The notes beneath the pieces were generated by a model. That model was not told where the DNA came from. It saw only the letters and a program-made list of their open reading frames with translations, and did no database searches. A stretch of DNA of 40,462 nt from Acetobacteraceae bacterium (lineage in GTDB: Bacteria > Pseudomonadota > Alphaproteobacteria > Acetobacterales > Acetobacteraceae). Each line of letters starts with the position of its first letter. Position 1 is the stretch's first letter. Shown here one piece after another: positions 31,469 to 39,429 of this stretch. The DNA lies in contig JAIYDD010000112.1 of NCBI GenBank assembly GCA_027487675.1, positions 1 to 40,462 of the forward strand. Reading direction: 5' to 3'. The position numbers and the translations under genes are program-made.

Positions 31469-32104
31469 TCAGGGTGCCGGGCGGTCCGGGAACAGCCGCA
31501 CCAGCGTCACCGGCACGCGCGTCGCGGCATCCGGCGCGACGGAGAGCAGCATGCCCGGCGGCGCATCCGCCCCGAAGCCATCCATCACGATGGCGACGCC
31601 GCGCGCCCGGCGGGATGCGGCCTCGCGCTCCGGCCGCGGCAGCCCGGTGGCGCCGGGGGAGCGCGTCGGCAGCCGCGTGCGGTCCATCGCCGCGACCAGG
31701 GTGGTGAAGGCGCGCTCGTTGGCGGCCTGGCCGCTGCCGTTGAACAGCAGCCGGCAGCGCCCCTGCGCCTCATGCGCGATCAGCGGATAGGACTGCCCCG
31801 GCGGCCGCAGCAGCAGCGCGTCCGGCCCGGCGGCCAGGCGGCGCGCCGTGTCCTCCGCCAGCGCCGCGTGGGGGACGGCGTCCAGCCCGGCCGCGGCCGC
31901 GCGCCCGGCCAGGCCCGCCCGGTCCAGCCCGTTGCAGAGCCGCGCGAAATCGCCGAGGGCGGCGCGGAAGGCCGCATCCTCGGGCGGCGGCGCGTCGGGC
32001 AGGGCGCAGGCGGCGGGCAGCAGCGCCGCGGCCAGCAGCAGCGCCCGGCACAGGCCGGCGCCCGGCGCCACGCCGGCGGCGGGCGGCGCGCCCCTGGCCG
32101 GCAT
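31469..32104 (-). CDS. Putative lipoprotein, paralogue 2
   Basis: A 211-residue lipoprotein. The hydrophobic stretch [19 protein letters not shown] holds the lipobox. The mature part starts DFARLCNGLDRAGLAGRAAAAGLDAV, matching paralogue 1 at the same place, and has a second cysteine in QGRCRLLFNGSG and a GVAIVMDGFGADAPPGMLLSV end. The frame is open to 32182, but ATG 32104 follows an AGGGACAGG ribosome site and gives a normal signal peptide and a length close to paralogue 1. It is 86 bases upstream of paralogue 1, so the pair is probably cotranscribed. Confidence 0.65.
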   Translation of the reverse strand: MPARGAPPAAGVAPGAGLCRALLLAAALLPAACALPDAPPPEDAAFRAALGDFARLCNGLDRAGLAGRAAAAGLDAVPHAALAEDTARRLAAGPDALLLRPPGQSYPLIAHEAQGRCRLLFNGSGQAANERAFTTLVAAMDRTRLPTRSPGATGLPRPEREAASRRARGVAIVMDGFGADAPPGMLLSVAPDAATRVPVTLVRLFPDRPAP

Positions 32105-32372
32105 CCTGTCCCTGGGCATGTCGGCGCCGGCATCCGCCGCCCCTGCGGCATGCGGCAGCCCGCTCGGTGTGGCGATCGGCATCGGCGGTCCGTTCCCATC
32201 CGGGCACAGGCGCGATCCTCGCGCGTCGGGGGCGCCTGCCTTGCGGCCGTGCCCCCTTGCAGGCCCGTGGGGCCGCGGAGTGGATCATGAGCGCCCGGCT
32301 CTTGCGGAAGGGTGAAGGCGCTGGACGGGGCGCCCGCCGCGGCCGATACCGAGGCACGGAGGAGACATCGCC

Positions 32373-33530
32373 ATGCCGCTCGACGACGCCGCCGTCTTCG
32401 ACCTGCCCGAGGCCACGCGCGAATTGCGCGACGTCGCGCTGGCCTTCGCCCGCGACCGGCTCGCCCCGCAGGCGCAAGCCTGGGACGAGGCGCGGCACTT
32501 CCCGGTGGATGTCATGCGCGAAGCCGCCGGCCTCGGCATGGCCGCGCTCTATGTGCGGGAGGAAAGCGGCGGCGCGGGCCTCACGCGGCTCGATGCCGCG
32601 GTGGTGTTCGAGGCGCTGGCGACCGGCTGCCCGACCATCTCGGCCTTCCTGTCCATCCACAACATGGTCGCCTGGATGATCGACCGTTTTGGGGATGACG
32701 CGCAGCGCGAGGCATGGCTGCCGAAGCTGGTGGGGATGGAGCTCATCGCCAGCTACTGCCTGACCGAGCCGGGTGCGGGCAGCGATGCCGCGGCACTCTC
32801 CACCCGCGCCGCGCGCGACAACGAAGGCTATGTGCTGGACGGCGTGAAGCAGTTCATCAGCGGCGCCGGCGTGTCGGACCTCTACCTGACCATGGCGCGC
32901 AGCGGGGGCCCCGGCGCGGGCGGCGTCTCGGCCTTCCTGGTGCCGAAGGACACGCCGGGCCTTTCCTTCGGCGCGAACGAGAAGAAGATGGGCTGGAACG
33001 CCCAGCCGACGCGCCAGGTGATCTTCGACGGTGCGCGCATCCCCGCCGCGGCGCTGCTGGGCGAGGAGGGGCAGGGCTTCCGCTTCGCCATGGCGGGGCT
33101 GGATGGCGGGCGGCTCAACATCGGCGCGTGTTCGCTGGGCGGCGCGCAGCGCGCGCTCGACATCGCGCTGGCCTATGTGCGGGACCGCAAGGCGTTCGGG
33201 CAGGAGATCGGAAAATTCCAGGCGACGCAGTTCAGGCTGGCCGACATGCAGACCGAGCTGGAAGCCGCGCGCACGCTGCTCTGGCGCGCCTGCGCCAAGC
33301 TGGACGCCAAGGCGCCCGACGCGACGGCCTTCTGCGCCATGGCCAAGCGGTTCTGCACCGACACCGGCTTCCGCGTGGCGGACGAGGCGCTGCAGCTGCT
33401 CGGCGGCTATGGCTACCTCGCCGACTACGGCATCGAGAAGATCGTGCGGGACCTGCGCGTGCACCGCATCCTGGAAGGCACCAACGAGATCATGCGGCTG
33501 ATCATCGCGCGCGGCATGCTGGGGCGCTGA
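32373..33530 (+). CDS. Acyl-CoA dehydrogenase, isobutyryl-CoA dehydrogenase-like
   Basis: A 385-residue FAD-dependent acyl-CoA dehydrogenase that would introduce a 2,3-double bond into an acyl-CoA and pass electrons to ETF. Signatures are present: ASYCLTEPGAGSDAAAL (FAD/acyl site), GVKQFISGAGVSDLYL, RKAFGQEIGKFQATQFRLADM, QLLGGYGYLADYGIEKIVRD, and the C-terminal HRILEGTNEIMRLI with catalytic Glu 368. Glutamate at this place and the overall wording resemble the short-branched/isobutyryl group (human ACAD8), suggesting valine catabolism. The usual mmsA/mmsB neighbours are absent, so the substrate is inferred. It has a strong GGAGGAG ribosome site. Confidence 0.88.
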   Translation: MPLDDAAVFDLPEATRELRDVALAFARDRLAPQAQAWDEARHFPVDVMREAAGLGMAALYVREESGGAGLTRLDAAVVFEALATGCPTISAFLSIHNMVAWMIDRFGDDAQREAWLPKLVGMELIASYCLTEPGAGSDAAALSTRAARDNEGYVLDGVKQFISGAGVSDLYLTMARSGGPGAGGVSAFLVPKDTPGLSFGANEKKMGWNAQPTRQVIFDGARIPAAALLGEEGQGFRFAMAGLDGGRLNIGACSLGGAQRALDIALAYVRDRKAFGQEIGKFQATQFRLADMQTELEAARTLLWRACAKLDAKAPDATAFCAMAKRFCTDTGFRVADEALQLLGGYGYLADYGIEKIVRDLRVHRILEGTNEIMRLIIARGMLGR

Positions 33531-33606
33531 GCGCGGATCGCGGTCCCGGCCTTCGTCCGGCCGCGCGATCCGCCGCTGCGGCGATGCCGACAACCCGGAT
33601 GCCGCG

Positions 33607-34608
33607 CTACCGCGCCATCCACGCCGCGGCCGCCAGGTCGGCGCCGCTCGGCAGCGGCGCGTCGGGCGCGGCGACGAAGGCCAGCAGGTCGCGCACCACC
33701 TCCGCCCGCGTCGTGCCGGCCAGCAGCAGGTGGAAGCCCTGCGCATGGATGCCGAGCCGCAGCCCCGCCTCCGCCGGCACGCGGCGCAGCGCGGCCCGCA
33801 CCGCGCGCGCCGGCACCAGCTGGTCCTGCCCGCCATAGAGCACCAGCACCGGCGCGCGCGTGCCGTCGGCGCGGCGGCAGCAGCCGGGCAGCGCCGCGAC
33901 GGCCTCGTCCATCAGGTCCACCAGCCCGACCGCGGCATCGACGCGCGTGGTGCGGATGTAGAGCGGATCGCGCCCCATCCGCCGCAGCGCCGCCGGGTTG
34001 TCGCTGGCCACCACGCCGCCGACGCCGCCCTGGAAGCCCAGCACCGGGATGGTGCGCGAGACGAGCCACAACCCGCCGCGCATCAGCACGCCCATCTCCT
34101 CGCGCGACCACAGCGCGGGGGCCAGCAGCACATAGGCATCGACCGGCGGCGGCCGGGCGGCCGCACCCGCCAGCACGGCGACGGCGCCGCCCATGCTCTC
34201 GCCGGCCAGGACCAGCGGCAGGCCGGGATGGCGCGCGCGCAGCAGCCGCGCGGCGGTGGCGGCATCCTCGGCCAGCGTCTCCGCGCCCGCCCAGTAGCCG
34301 CGGTTCGGCGCGCGGCCGAAGCCGCGCTGGTCATAGGCATAGACCAGCATCCCCGCGGCGCGGAGCTGGTCGAGGCTGTCCTCCAGGAAGTTGCCGGCAT
34401 GGTCGTTGAAGCCGTGCAGCGCCAGCAGCACCGCGCTCGGCGGGCCCTGCGCCGCCCATGACCGCAGCGGCAGCCGCGCGCCATCGGCGGCCACCACCGC
34501 ATCCTCGGCCAGCGCCGGCGGCGCCACGGGCGGGCCGGCCGGGATCACCACCGGCGTGCAGGCCGCGGCCAGCAGCAGCGCGCCGAGCCCCGCCAGCCAT
34601 CGCGGCAT
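33607..34608 (-). CDS. Alpha/beta hydrolase lipoprotein (monoglyceride lipase/lysophospholipase-like)
   Basis: A 333-residue serine hydrolase of the Hydrolase_4/MGL type, carrying a lipoprotein signal (LLLAAACTP, Cys 17). The catalytic set is visible: oxyanion region LLALHGFNDHAGNF, nucleophile LAGESMGGAVAV, acid YGGQDQLVP, and His in IHAQGFHLLL. It should be membrane-tethered in the periplasm and act on a lipid or small ester. It begins 8 bases after the ABC ATPase stop on the same strand, so the two share an operon. The extended segment with ALPGCCRRADG before the acid residue is unusual. Confidence 0.87.
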   Translation of the reverse strand: MPRWLAGLGALLLAAACTPVVIPAGPPVAPPALAEDAVVAADGARLPLRSWAAQGPPSAVLLALHGFNDHAGNFLEDSLDQLRAAGMLVYAYDQRGFGRAPNRGYWAGAETLAEDAATAARLLRARHPGLPLVLAGESMGGAVAVLAGAAARPPPVDAYVLLAPALWSREEMGVLMRGGLWLVSRTIPVLGFQGGVGGVVASDNPAALRRMGRDPLYIRTTRVDAAVGLVDLMDEAVAALPGCCRRADGTRAPVLVLYGGQDQLVPARAVRAALRRVPAEAGLRLGIHAQGFHLLLAGTTRAEVVRDLLAFVAAPDAPLPSGADLAAAAWMAR

Positions 34609-34616
34609 CGCCGGCG

Positions 34617-35549
34617 TCACGCCGCCGCGCGGGTCAGCCGCAGGAACACCGCGGTGAGGTCGGCTTCCTGCGTCGAGAGATCGACGATGCCGAGCCCGGC
34701 CGCGCGCAGCGCGTCCAGCGCGTGCTCCACCCGCGCTTCCCGCGCGCGGTAGCGCAGCACCAGCCGGCGCGGGGCTTCCAGCGTCGCCTCGAAGCGATCG
34801 AGGCCCGGCGGCACCGCGGCGATGTCGCGATCGAGCGTGACGGAGAGCGACTTGTCGTCCACCTCGGCCAGCAGCTCCCGCGTCGGCTTCTCGGCGATCA
34901 GGCGGCCCTGGCCGATGATGGCGATGCGGTCGCAGAGCGCCTCCGCCTCCTCCAGGTAGTGCGTGGTCAGCACGATGGTGGTGCCGGCCGCGTTCAGGCC
35001 CTTGACCATCCGCCACAGTTGTTCGCGCAGGTCCACGTCCACGCCCGCCGTCGGCTCGTCCAGCACCAGCACGGGCGGGGCATGGACCATCGCCTTGGCC
35101 ACCAGCAGCCGCCGCCGCATGCCGCCCGACAGGCTGCGCGCATAGGCATCCGCCTTGTCGGCCAGGCCGACGGCATCCAGGATCTCCATGGTCCGCCGCG
35201 CGCGGCGGGGGATGCCGAACAGCGCGGCCTGCTGTTCCATGGTCTCGCGCGGGGTGAAGAAGGGGTCGAGGTTCAGCTCCTGCGGCACGACGCCGATGCG
35301 GCGCCGGAGGCCGATCGGGTCCGCGTCCAGGTCGATGCCCCAGACCCGCGCGGTGCCGGCCGATTTCAGCACGAGCCCGGCCAGGATGCCGATCAGCGTG
35401 GACTTGCCCGCGCCGTTCGGCCCGAGCAGGCCGAAGAAGGACCCGCGCGGCACCACCAGGTCCACCCCGCGCAGCGCGTGCTTCGGCGGCTGGCCCTTGG
35501 CGCCGGGATAGGTCTTGGCGAGGCCGGCGATCTCGATGGCGGGGGGCAT
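34617..35549 (-). CDS. ABC-2 type transporter ATP-binding protein, YadG-like
   Basis: A 310-residue ABC ATPase with Walker A GPNGAGKS (43-50), Q-loop VVPQELN (88-92), signature LSGGM (140-144), Walker B LVLDEP (161-166) and H-loop His 197. Wording such as TYPGAKG, LDPFFTPRETMEQQ and AGTTIVLTTHYLEEAEALCDRIAIIGQG closely follows E. coli YadG, which pairs with the permease YadH. The C-terminal about 80 residues match the usual tail. No permease lies beside it: the next gene in the operon is the lipoprotein hydrolase. It needs a membrane partner encoded elsewhere. Confidence 0.93.
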   Translation of the reverse strand: MPPAIEIAGLAKTYPGAKGQPPKHALRGVDLVVPRGSFFGLLGPNGAGKSTLIGILAGLVLKSAGTARVWGIDLDADPIGLRRRIGVVPQELNLDPFFTPRETMEQQAALFGIPRRARRTMEILDAVGLADKADAYARSLSGGMRRRLLVAKAMVHAPPVLVLDEPTAGVDVDLREQLWRMVKGLNAAGTTIVLTTHYLEEAEALCDRIAIIGQGRLIAEKPTRELLAEVDDKSLSVTLDRDIAAVPPGLDRFEATLEAPRRLVLRYRAREARVEHALDALRAAGLGIVDLSTQEADLTAVFLRLTRAAA

Positions 35550-35609
35550 GGCGGGGCGGAGAATGCGGGGCGGGGCGCGGGCGGGCAAGCGGGCGGGGTG
35601 GCGCGGCGT

Positions 35610-35672
35610 GGCCCGGGGAGGGAGGCGTTGCCTCCCCCCGTACCCCCCACCACCAGGGCGGCCGCCCTGGAC
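35610..35672 (-). repeat. Double-hairpin intergenic repeat, copy D (inverted)
   Basis: GGCCCGGGGA opens as in copy B, then a GGAGGC-GTT-GCCTCC stem, a CCCCGTACCCCCC linker, and the fully self-complementary CCAGGGCGGCCGCCCTGG (35653-35670) ending in ACC. It lies between the ABC ATPase start and the end of endonuclease V. Confidence 0.7.
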
Positions 35673-35701
35673 CGGCATCCGTGAAGAACCCCGAGGGATC
35701 G

Positions 35702-36394
35702 TCAGGGGCCGCTGCCGCGCCGCACCTCCGCCGCCGCCAGATGCGCCAGCCGCGTCGGCTCCGGCAGGCGCCGCCCGAGCCCCGTGCGTTCCACCCAGGC
35801 CAGCGCCGTCTCCAGCGTCACCCGATGCCCGGCCGAGACATAGACCGGGTTCGCGCCCCGCCGCGTGCGCAGCGCCATCCCCACCACGCGGCCGCGCAGC
35901 AGCAGGGCCGCGCGGGCGCCGGGAATGTCGGGCAGCGCGCCCTGCACCTCCCCGGCCAGGATGGACTTCGCGACGCCGATGGTCGGCACGTCCAGCGCCA
36001 GCCCGGCCAGGCAGGCGATGCCGAGCCCCTGCGGATGCGCGCGCCCATGCCCGTCCACTAGCAGCAGGTCGGGCTTCCGGGGCAGCCGCGCCCAGGCCTC
36101 GGCCAGCGCCGGCACCTCGCGGAAGCCGAGCAGCCCGGGGATGTAGGGCAGGCCGCCGCGCGTCACCGCGCCGGCGCGGCCGAGCGGCGCCAGCCCCGGC
36201 CAGCCCAGCGCCACCACCGCGGCGAAGACCGCGCGATCCGGGTCGAAGCGGGTGGCGGAGGCATCCGCGCCGCCGATCACGCACACCTCGCCGATCCGGT
36301 CCGCGTCCTCGACGCGCGCGGCGAGGTCAGGGATCAGCCGCCGCGCGGACGCCGCATCGGTCGGGAAGACGATGCCGCCGAGATGCCCGTTCAT
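35702..36394 (-). CDS. nfi: Endonuclease V (deoxyinosine 3'-endonuclease)
   Basis: Endonuclease V nicks DNA one base 3' of deaminated purines such as hypoxanthine. The 230 residues show the metal site: Asp 44 in IGGADASA, Glu 93 in YIPGLLGFREVPAL, and Asp 114 in LLLVDGHGRAHPQGLG, followed by the family's TIGVAKSIL and the C-terminal SAGHRVTLETALAWV. Length and motif order are normal, so it should be active. ATG 36394 is chosen because the longer upstream frame has no similarity. Confidence 0.93.
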   Translation of the reverse strand: MNGHLGGIVFPTDAASARRLIPDLAARVEDADRIGEVCVIGGADASATRFDPDRAVFAAVVALGWPGLAPLGRAGAVTRGGLPYIPGLLGFREVPALAEAWARLPRKPDLLLVDGHGRAHPQGLGIACLAGLALDVPTIGVAKSILAGEVQGALPDIPGARAALLLRGRVVGMALRTRRGANPVYVSAGHRVTLETALAWVERTGLGRRLPEPTRLAHLAAAEVRRGSGP

Positions 36395-36569
36395 CCGGGG
36401 ATCCTGGGGAACGGTCAAGAACCGGTCCAGCCCGGCCGCACCGGGATGGCGTCGGAGATGCCGGCCCGCCCGTCCCGTCCCGGCCCGCGCGGGATGACCC
36501 TGCCTGCCGCCGACAGCCGGCCCGCCGCCCAGAGCGATGCGGCCAGCGCCCGGCCGAGGCGGGCGCGCA

Positions 36570-37553
36570 TCACCCCGCCGCGCCGCGCATGGCCGGCACC
36601 AGCAGGCCGACATTGTGGCGGAACATCGCCTCGTAGGTCGGCGCCGGCCCGGCGGGTTCGGACAGCGCGTCGGCGTAGAGCCGGCCGCGCACCGTGACGC
36701 CGGCCTCCCGCGCCAGGCGCTCGAGCGTGGCGGGGCTGCCCATGTTCTCCATGAAGACCGCGGTGATGCCTTCGGCGCGGACCTGGCGGATCAGCGCCGC
36801 GACCTGCTGGGCGGAGGGCTCGCCCTCGGTCGAGACGCCCTGCGGCGCCAGGAAGGCGATGCCATAGGCCGCGCCGAAATAGCCGAAGGCGTCATGGCTG
36901 GTGACGACCTTGCGACGGGCCTCCGGCACGGTGGCGAGTTGCGCGCGGATCCAGCCATCCAGCGCTTCGAGGCGGGTGGCATAGGCCTCGGCCGCGGCGG
37001 CGTGGGCGGCGGCATGGGCCGGGTCGGCGGCGGCGAGCCCGCGGCCGATGTTCCGCGCATAGATCGCGCCGAGGCGCGGGTCCTGCCAGGCATGCGGGTC
37101 GGGCACCATGCGCGGGCCGACCGAATGGCCCTGCCGGCGTTCCGCGCCGCCGCCATGCGCATGGCCGTGGGAATGGCCGTGCGCGTGCGCCGGCATGCTG
37201 CGCGCGACGATGCCTTCGGTCGCGGTGACGATGGGGCCGCGATAGCCGGCGGCGCGGGAGAGCCGGTCCATCCAGCCGTCGAAGCCGAGGCCGTTGCGCA
37301 CCACCAGCGCCGCGTCGCGCAGCGCCTCGGCGTCCGAGGGGCGGGGCTGGAAGCTGTGCGCATCGGCATTCGGCCCGGCGATGGTGCGCAGCCGCACGCG
37401 GTCGCCGGCGATCTGCGCGACCATGTCGCCGAGGATGGAGAAGGCGGCGACGACGCGCGTCGGCGCCTGCTGCGCCGTCGCGGCGCGCGGCAGCAGGGCG
37501 GGGGCGAGGAGGCCGGCGGCGAGGAAGGGGAGGGAGCGTCGGCGCATGCGCAT
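36570..37553 (-). CDS. znuA: Zinc ABC transporter periplasmic binding protein, ZnuA-type
   Basis: A 327-residue cluster A-I metal-binding protein with a signal peptide cleaved after about residue 28 (LPRAATAQQ). Metal ligands are visible: His 66 (NADAHSFQP), His 153 (DPHAWQDP) and His 219 (TSHDAFGYF). Residues 122-142 form a His-rich loop of HAHGHSHGHAHG type, a mark of zinc rather than manganese members. The protein delivers Zn(II) to an inner-membrane permease. Neither the ATPase (znuC), the permease (znuB) nor zur is in the window. A Zur-type palindrome lies 20 bases upstream of the ATG. MRM offers two starts; 37553 is used. Confidence 0.92.
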   Translation of the reverse strand: MRMRRRSLPFLAAGLLAPALLPRAATAQQAPTRVVAAFSILGDMVAQIAGDRVRLRTIAGPNADAHSFQPRPSDAEALRDAALVVRNGLGFDGWMDRLSRAAGYRGPIVTATEGIVARSMPAHAHGHSHGHAHGGGAERRQGHSVGPRMVPDPHAWQDPRLGAIYARNIGRGLAAADPAHAAAHAAAAEAYATRLEALDGWIRAQLATVPEARRKVVTSHDAFGYFGAAYGIAFLAPQGVSTEGEPSAQQVAALIRQVRAEGITAVFMENMGSPATLERLAREAGVTVRGRLYADALSEPAGPAPTYEAMFRHNVGLLVPAMRGAAG

Positions 37554-37569
37554 GGTCCGGGGGCGTCTC

Positions 37570-37590
37570 GGATGTTATAACATAACATGT
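37570..37590 (-). promoter_or_regulatory. Zur box upstream of znuA
   Basis: The core GTTATAACATAAC (37574-37586), read on the minus strand as GTTATGTTATAAC, matches the alphaproteobacterial Zur operator and is an AT-rich island in very GC-rich DNA. It lies 20 bases before the znuA ATG, fitting repression of znuA by Zur when zinc is sufficient. Confidence 0.85.
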
Positions 37591-37828
37591 ATCGGTCACG
37601 ACCGGGGCAAGCAAGGGGGCCGGGGCCGCCGGCCTTGCCGGAAGCTGTGCCGGCGCTCGCGGTGCGTCAGGGCCGAAGCATCCGCCCGGGCACGCGGCGA
37701 GGGGCGGGACAGCGCCCGGTGGCCCGGGGGGTGGCTTGCCGCGGCAGTGGCGCGACCGCCGCCGGTACGCCCCGACCACGCCGCCTGCCGCTCCGGCCCG
37801 GTCCCCCGCCTTGGGCGCCCGCCCTGCG

Positions 37829-38341
37829 TCAGCCGGCGCCCGGCGCGCTGTCGTCGGGCTGCCGGGCCCAGCCGAAGACCGTGCGGCGCTCGATCTCGGC
37901 GACGTCGGCGGGGCGGGGGAAGGGCTCGGGCGCCGTCTCGCCCGGGGTGCGCGGGCGGCCGATCGCGGCGAAGAAGTGCTCGAGCCCGCCCGGCGTGAGG
38001 AACCACACGAAGGTCAGCGGCTCCGGCCCCGGGTTGACGAAGGCGTGGCGCCGGTTGCGGCCGAGGAAGACGGTGGAGCCCGGCTCGATCGGGTGGTCCT
38101 CGCCCTCCAGCCGGGCGAAGCCGCGGCCGGCGGTGACGTGGATCACCTCCTCGTGCCGGTCATGCGTGTGCTCGCGCACCATGCAGCCGGGCGCGACGGT
38201 CTGGGTGCCCATGGAGAAGCCGGTGCCGAGTTCCGTCCCGCTCAGGATGCAGCGGACGAAGCCGTTGGCGGGGACGGGCTGCCAGAAGCTGTTCCCCTCA
38301 TCCGGCCCGACCAGGCGGATCACGCCCTGTTCCGTTGCCAT
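37829..38341 (-). CDS. Cupin-domain protein
   Basis: A 170-residue single-domain cupin. Cupin motif 1 is seen as REHTHDRHEEVIHVTAGRG (His, His and Glu ligands) and motif 2 as PIEPGSTVFLGRNRRHAFVNPG (His ligand), so a metal-binding beta-barrel is expected. Function is not predictable: such proteins range from dioxygenases and isomerases to sensors. The C-terminal region GGLEHFFAAIGRP resembles cupins annotated as quercetin-dioxygenase-like. ATG 38341 is preferred because GGGAG lies 6 bases upstream; ATG 38347 is two codons earlier. It is monocistronic, between znuA and rpsF. Confidence 0.85.
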   Translation of the reverse strand: MATEQGVIRLVGPDEGNSFWQPVPANGFVRCILSGTELGTGFSMGTQTVAPGCMVREHTHDRHEEVIHVTAGRGFARLEGEDHPIEPGSTVFLGRNRRHAFVNPGPEPLTFVWFLTPGGLEHFFAAIGRPRTPGETAPEPFPRPADVAEIERRTVFGWARQPDDSAPGAG

Positions 38342-38618
38342 CGCCATCTCCCGCGCGCCAGGCCCCGGCTGCAGCTTCCACCGCCGGGCCCGGTCTGTCG
38401 ACGCCAGGCTGCGCCCCGTGCCGGCCGGGGCCCGCGCTTCCGGCGGCGGCCGCGATCCTGCTTGCGCGGCGGGGCGACGCGTGCTTTACGCGCGCCTCCC
38501 CTGCCGGGACCCGAGGCATCGGTCCCGGCTATGCCCGCTTGCGCGCGCCCCCGGCATGGGGCCGGGTCGCGCCATGACAGCCGAACAGCTGGGGCTGAGA
38601 CAGCCGAAGGGAGACAAG
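38342..38618 (+). other. Upstream region of the ribosomal protein operon
   Basis: This 277-base stretch between the divergent cupin gene and rpsF holds no gene I can support. A weak promoter candidate is TTGCGC near 38461 with TTTACG about 18 bases on. The ribosome site AAGGGAG lies just before the rpsF ATG. Confidence 0.3.
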
Positions 38619-39089
38619 ATGCCCCTGTACGAATGCGTGCTGATGGCGCGCAACGATGTCACGCAGCAGCAGGTCGAGGCGATCGCCGACCAGGTCGAGG
38701 CCACGCTGAAGACGGGCGGCGGCCAGGTCCGCAAGCGCGAATACTGGGGCCTTCGCGGCCTGGCCTACCGGATCAAGAAGAACCGCAAGGCCCACTACAT
38801 GCTGCTCGGCCTGGACGCCCCCGGCACCGCGCTGGTGGAGATGGAGCGCCAGCTCGGCCTGCATGAGGACGTGCTGCGCAGCATGACCATCCGCGTCGAG
38901 GCGCTGGAGGAAGGGCCGTCGGCCATCCTGTCCCGCCGTGGCGAGGAGCGGGAGCGCGACCGCGGCTTCCGCGGGCCGAAGCCCGCCGGGCGGTTCGGCT
39001 CCGGCCGTGGCGGCGGCCGCGGCGACGACCGCGAGGAGTTCCGCGCGCGCTCTCGCGAGGAACTCGACATTGGCCCGGGCGAGGAGTGA
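38619..39089 (+). CDS. rpsF: 30S ribosomal protein bS6
   Basis: bS6 binds 16S rRNA in the platform together with bS18. The 156-residue protein has the conserved ferredoxin-like core (MPLYECVLMARNDVTQQQV to about residue 100, including REYWGLRGLAYRIKKNRKAHY). About 50 more residues follow, rich in Arg, Gly and Glu (SRRGEERERD, GRFGSGRGGGRGDD). Alphaproteobacterial bS6 often has such charged tails. It starts the rpsF-rpsR-DUF2232-rplI operon behind an AAGGGAG ribosome site. Confidence 0.98.
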   Translation: MPLYECVLMARNDVTQQQVEAIADQVEATLKTGGGQVRKREYWGLRGLAYRIKKNRKAHYMLLGLDAPGTALVEMERQLGLHEDVLRSMTIRVEALEEGPSAILSRRGEERERDRGFRGPKPAGRFGSGRGGGRGDDREEFRARSREELDIGPGEE

Positions 39090-39095
39090 GCCGAG

Positions 39096-39383
39096 ATGTC
39101 CGATCGCACCGAGGAAGGCCTGCCCAGCCCCGCGTCTCGCCGCGCCGCCGTGGGCGCGCGTCGCCCCTTCTACCGGCGCCGCAAGTCCTGCCCGTTCAGC
39201 GGGCCGAACGCGCCGAAGATCGACTACAAGGACGTCCGCCTGCTGTCCCGCTTCCTGAGCGAGCGCGGCAAAATCGTGCCGTCCCGCATCACGGCGGTCT
39301 CCGCCAAGAAGCAGCGCGAGCTGGCCCTGGCCATCAAGCGCGCCCGCTTCCTGGCGCTGCTGCCCTACGTCATCAACGACTGA
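39096..39383 (+). CDS. rpsR: 30S ribosomal protein bS18
   Basis: bS18 (95 residues) partners bS6 on the platform of the small subunit. The family core is clear: [65 protein letters not shown]. It lies 6 bases after rpsF. A 20-residue N-terminal extension precedes the core, common in this group. Confidence 0.98.
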   Translation: MSDRTEEGLPSPASRRAAVGARRPFYRRRKSCPFSGPNAPKIDYKDVRLLSRFLSERGKIVPSRITAVSAKKQRELALAIKRARFLALLPYVIND

Positions 39384-39429
39384 ACCCCAGGGTTCCGGTT
39401 CAGCGGGTTCCGGCAAGGGGCGATCGGCC

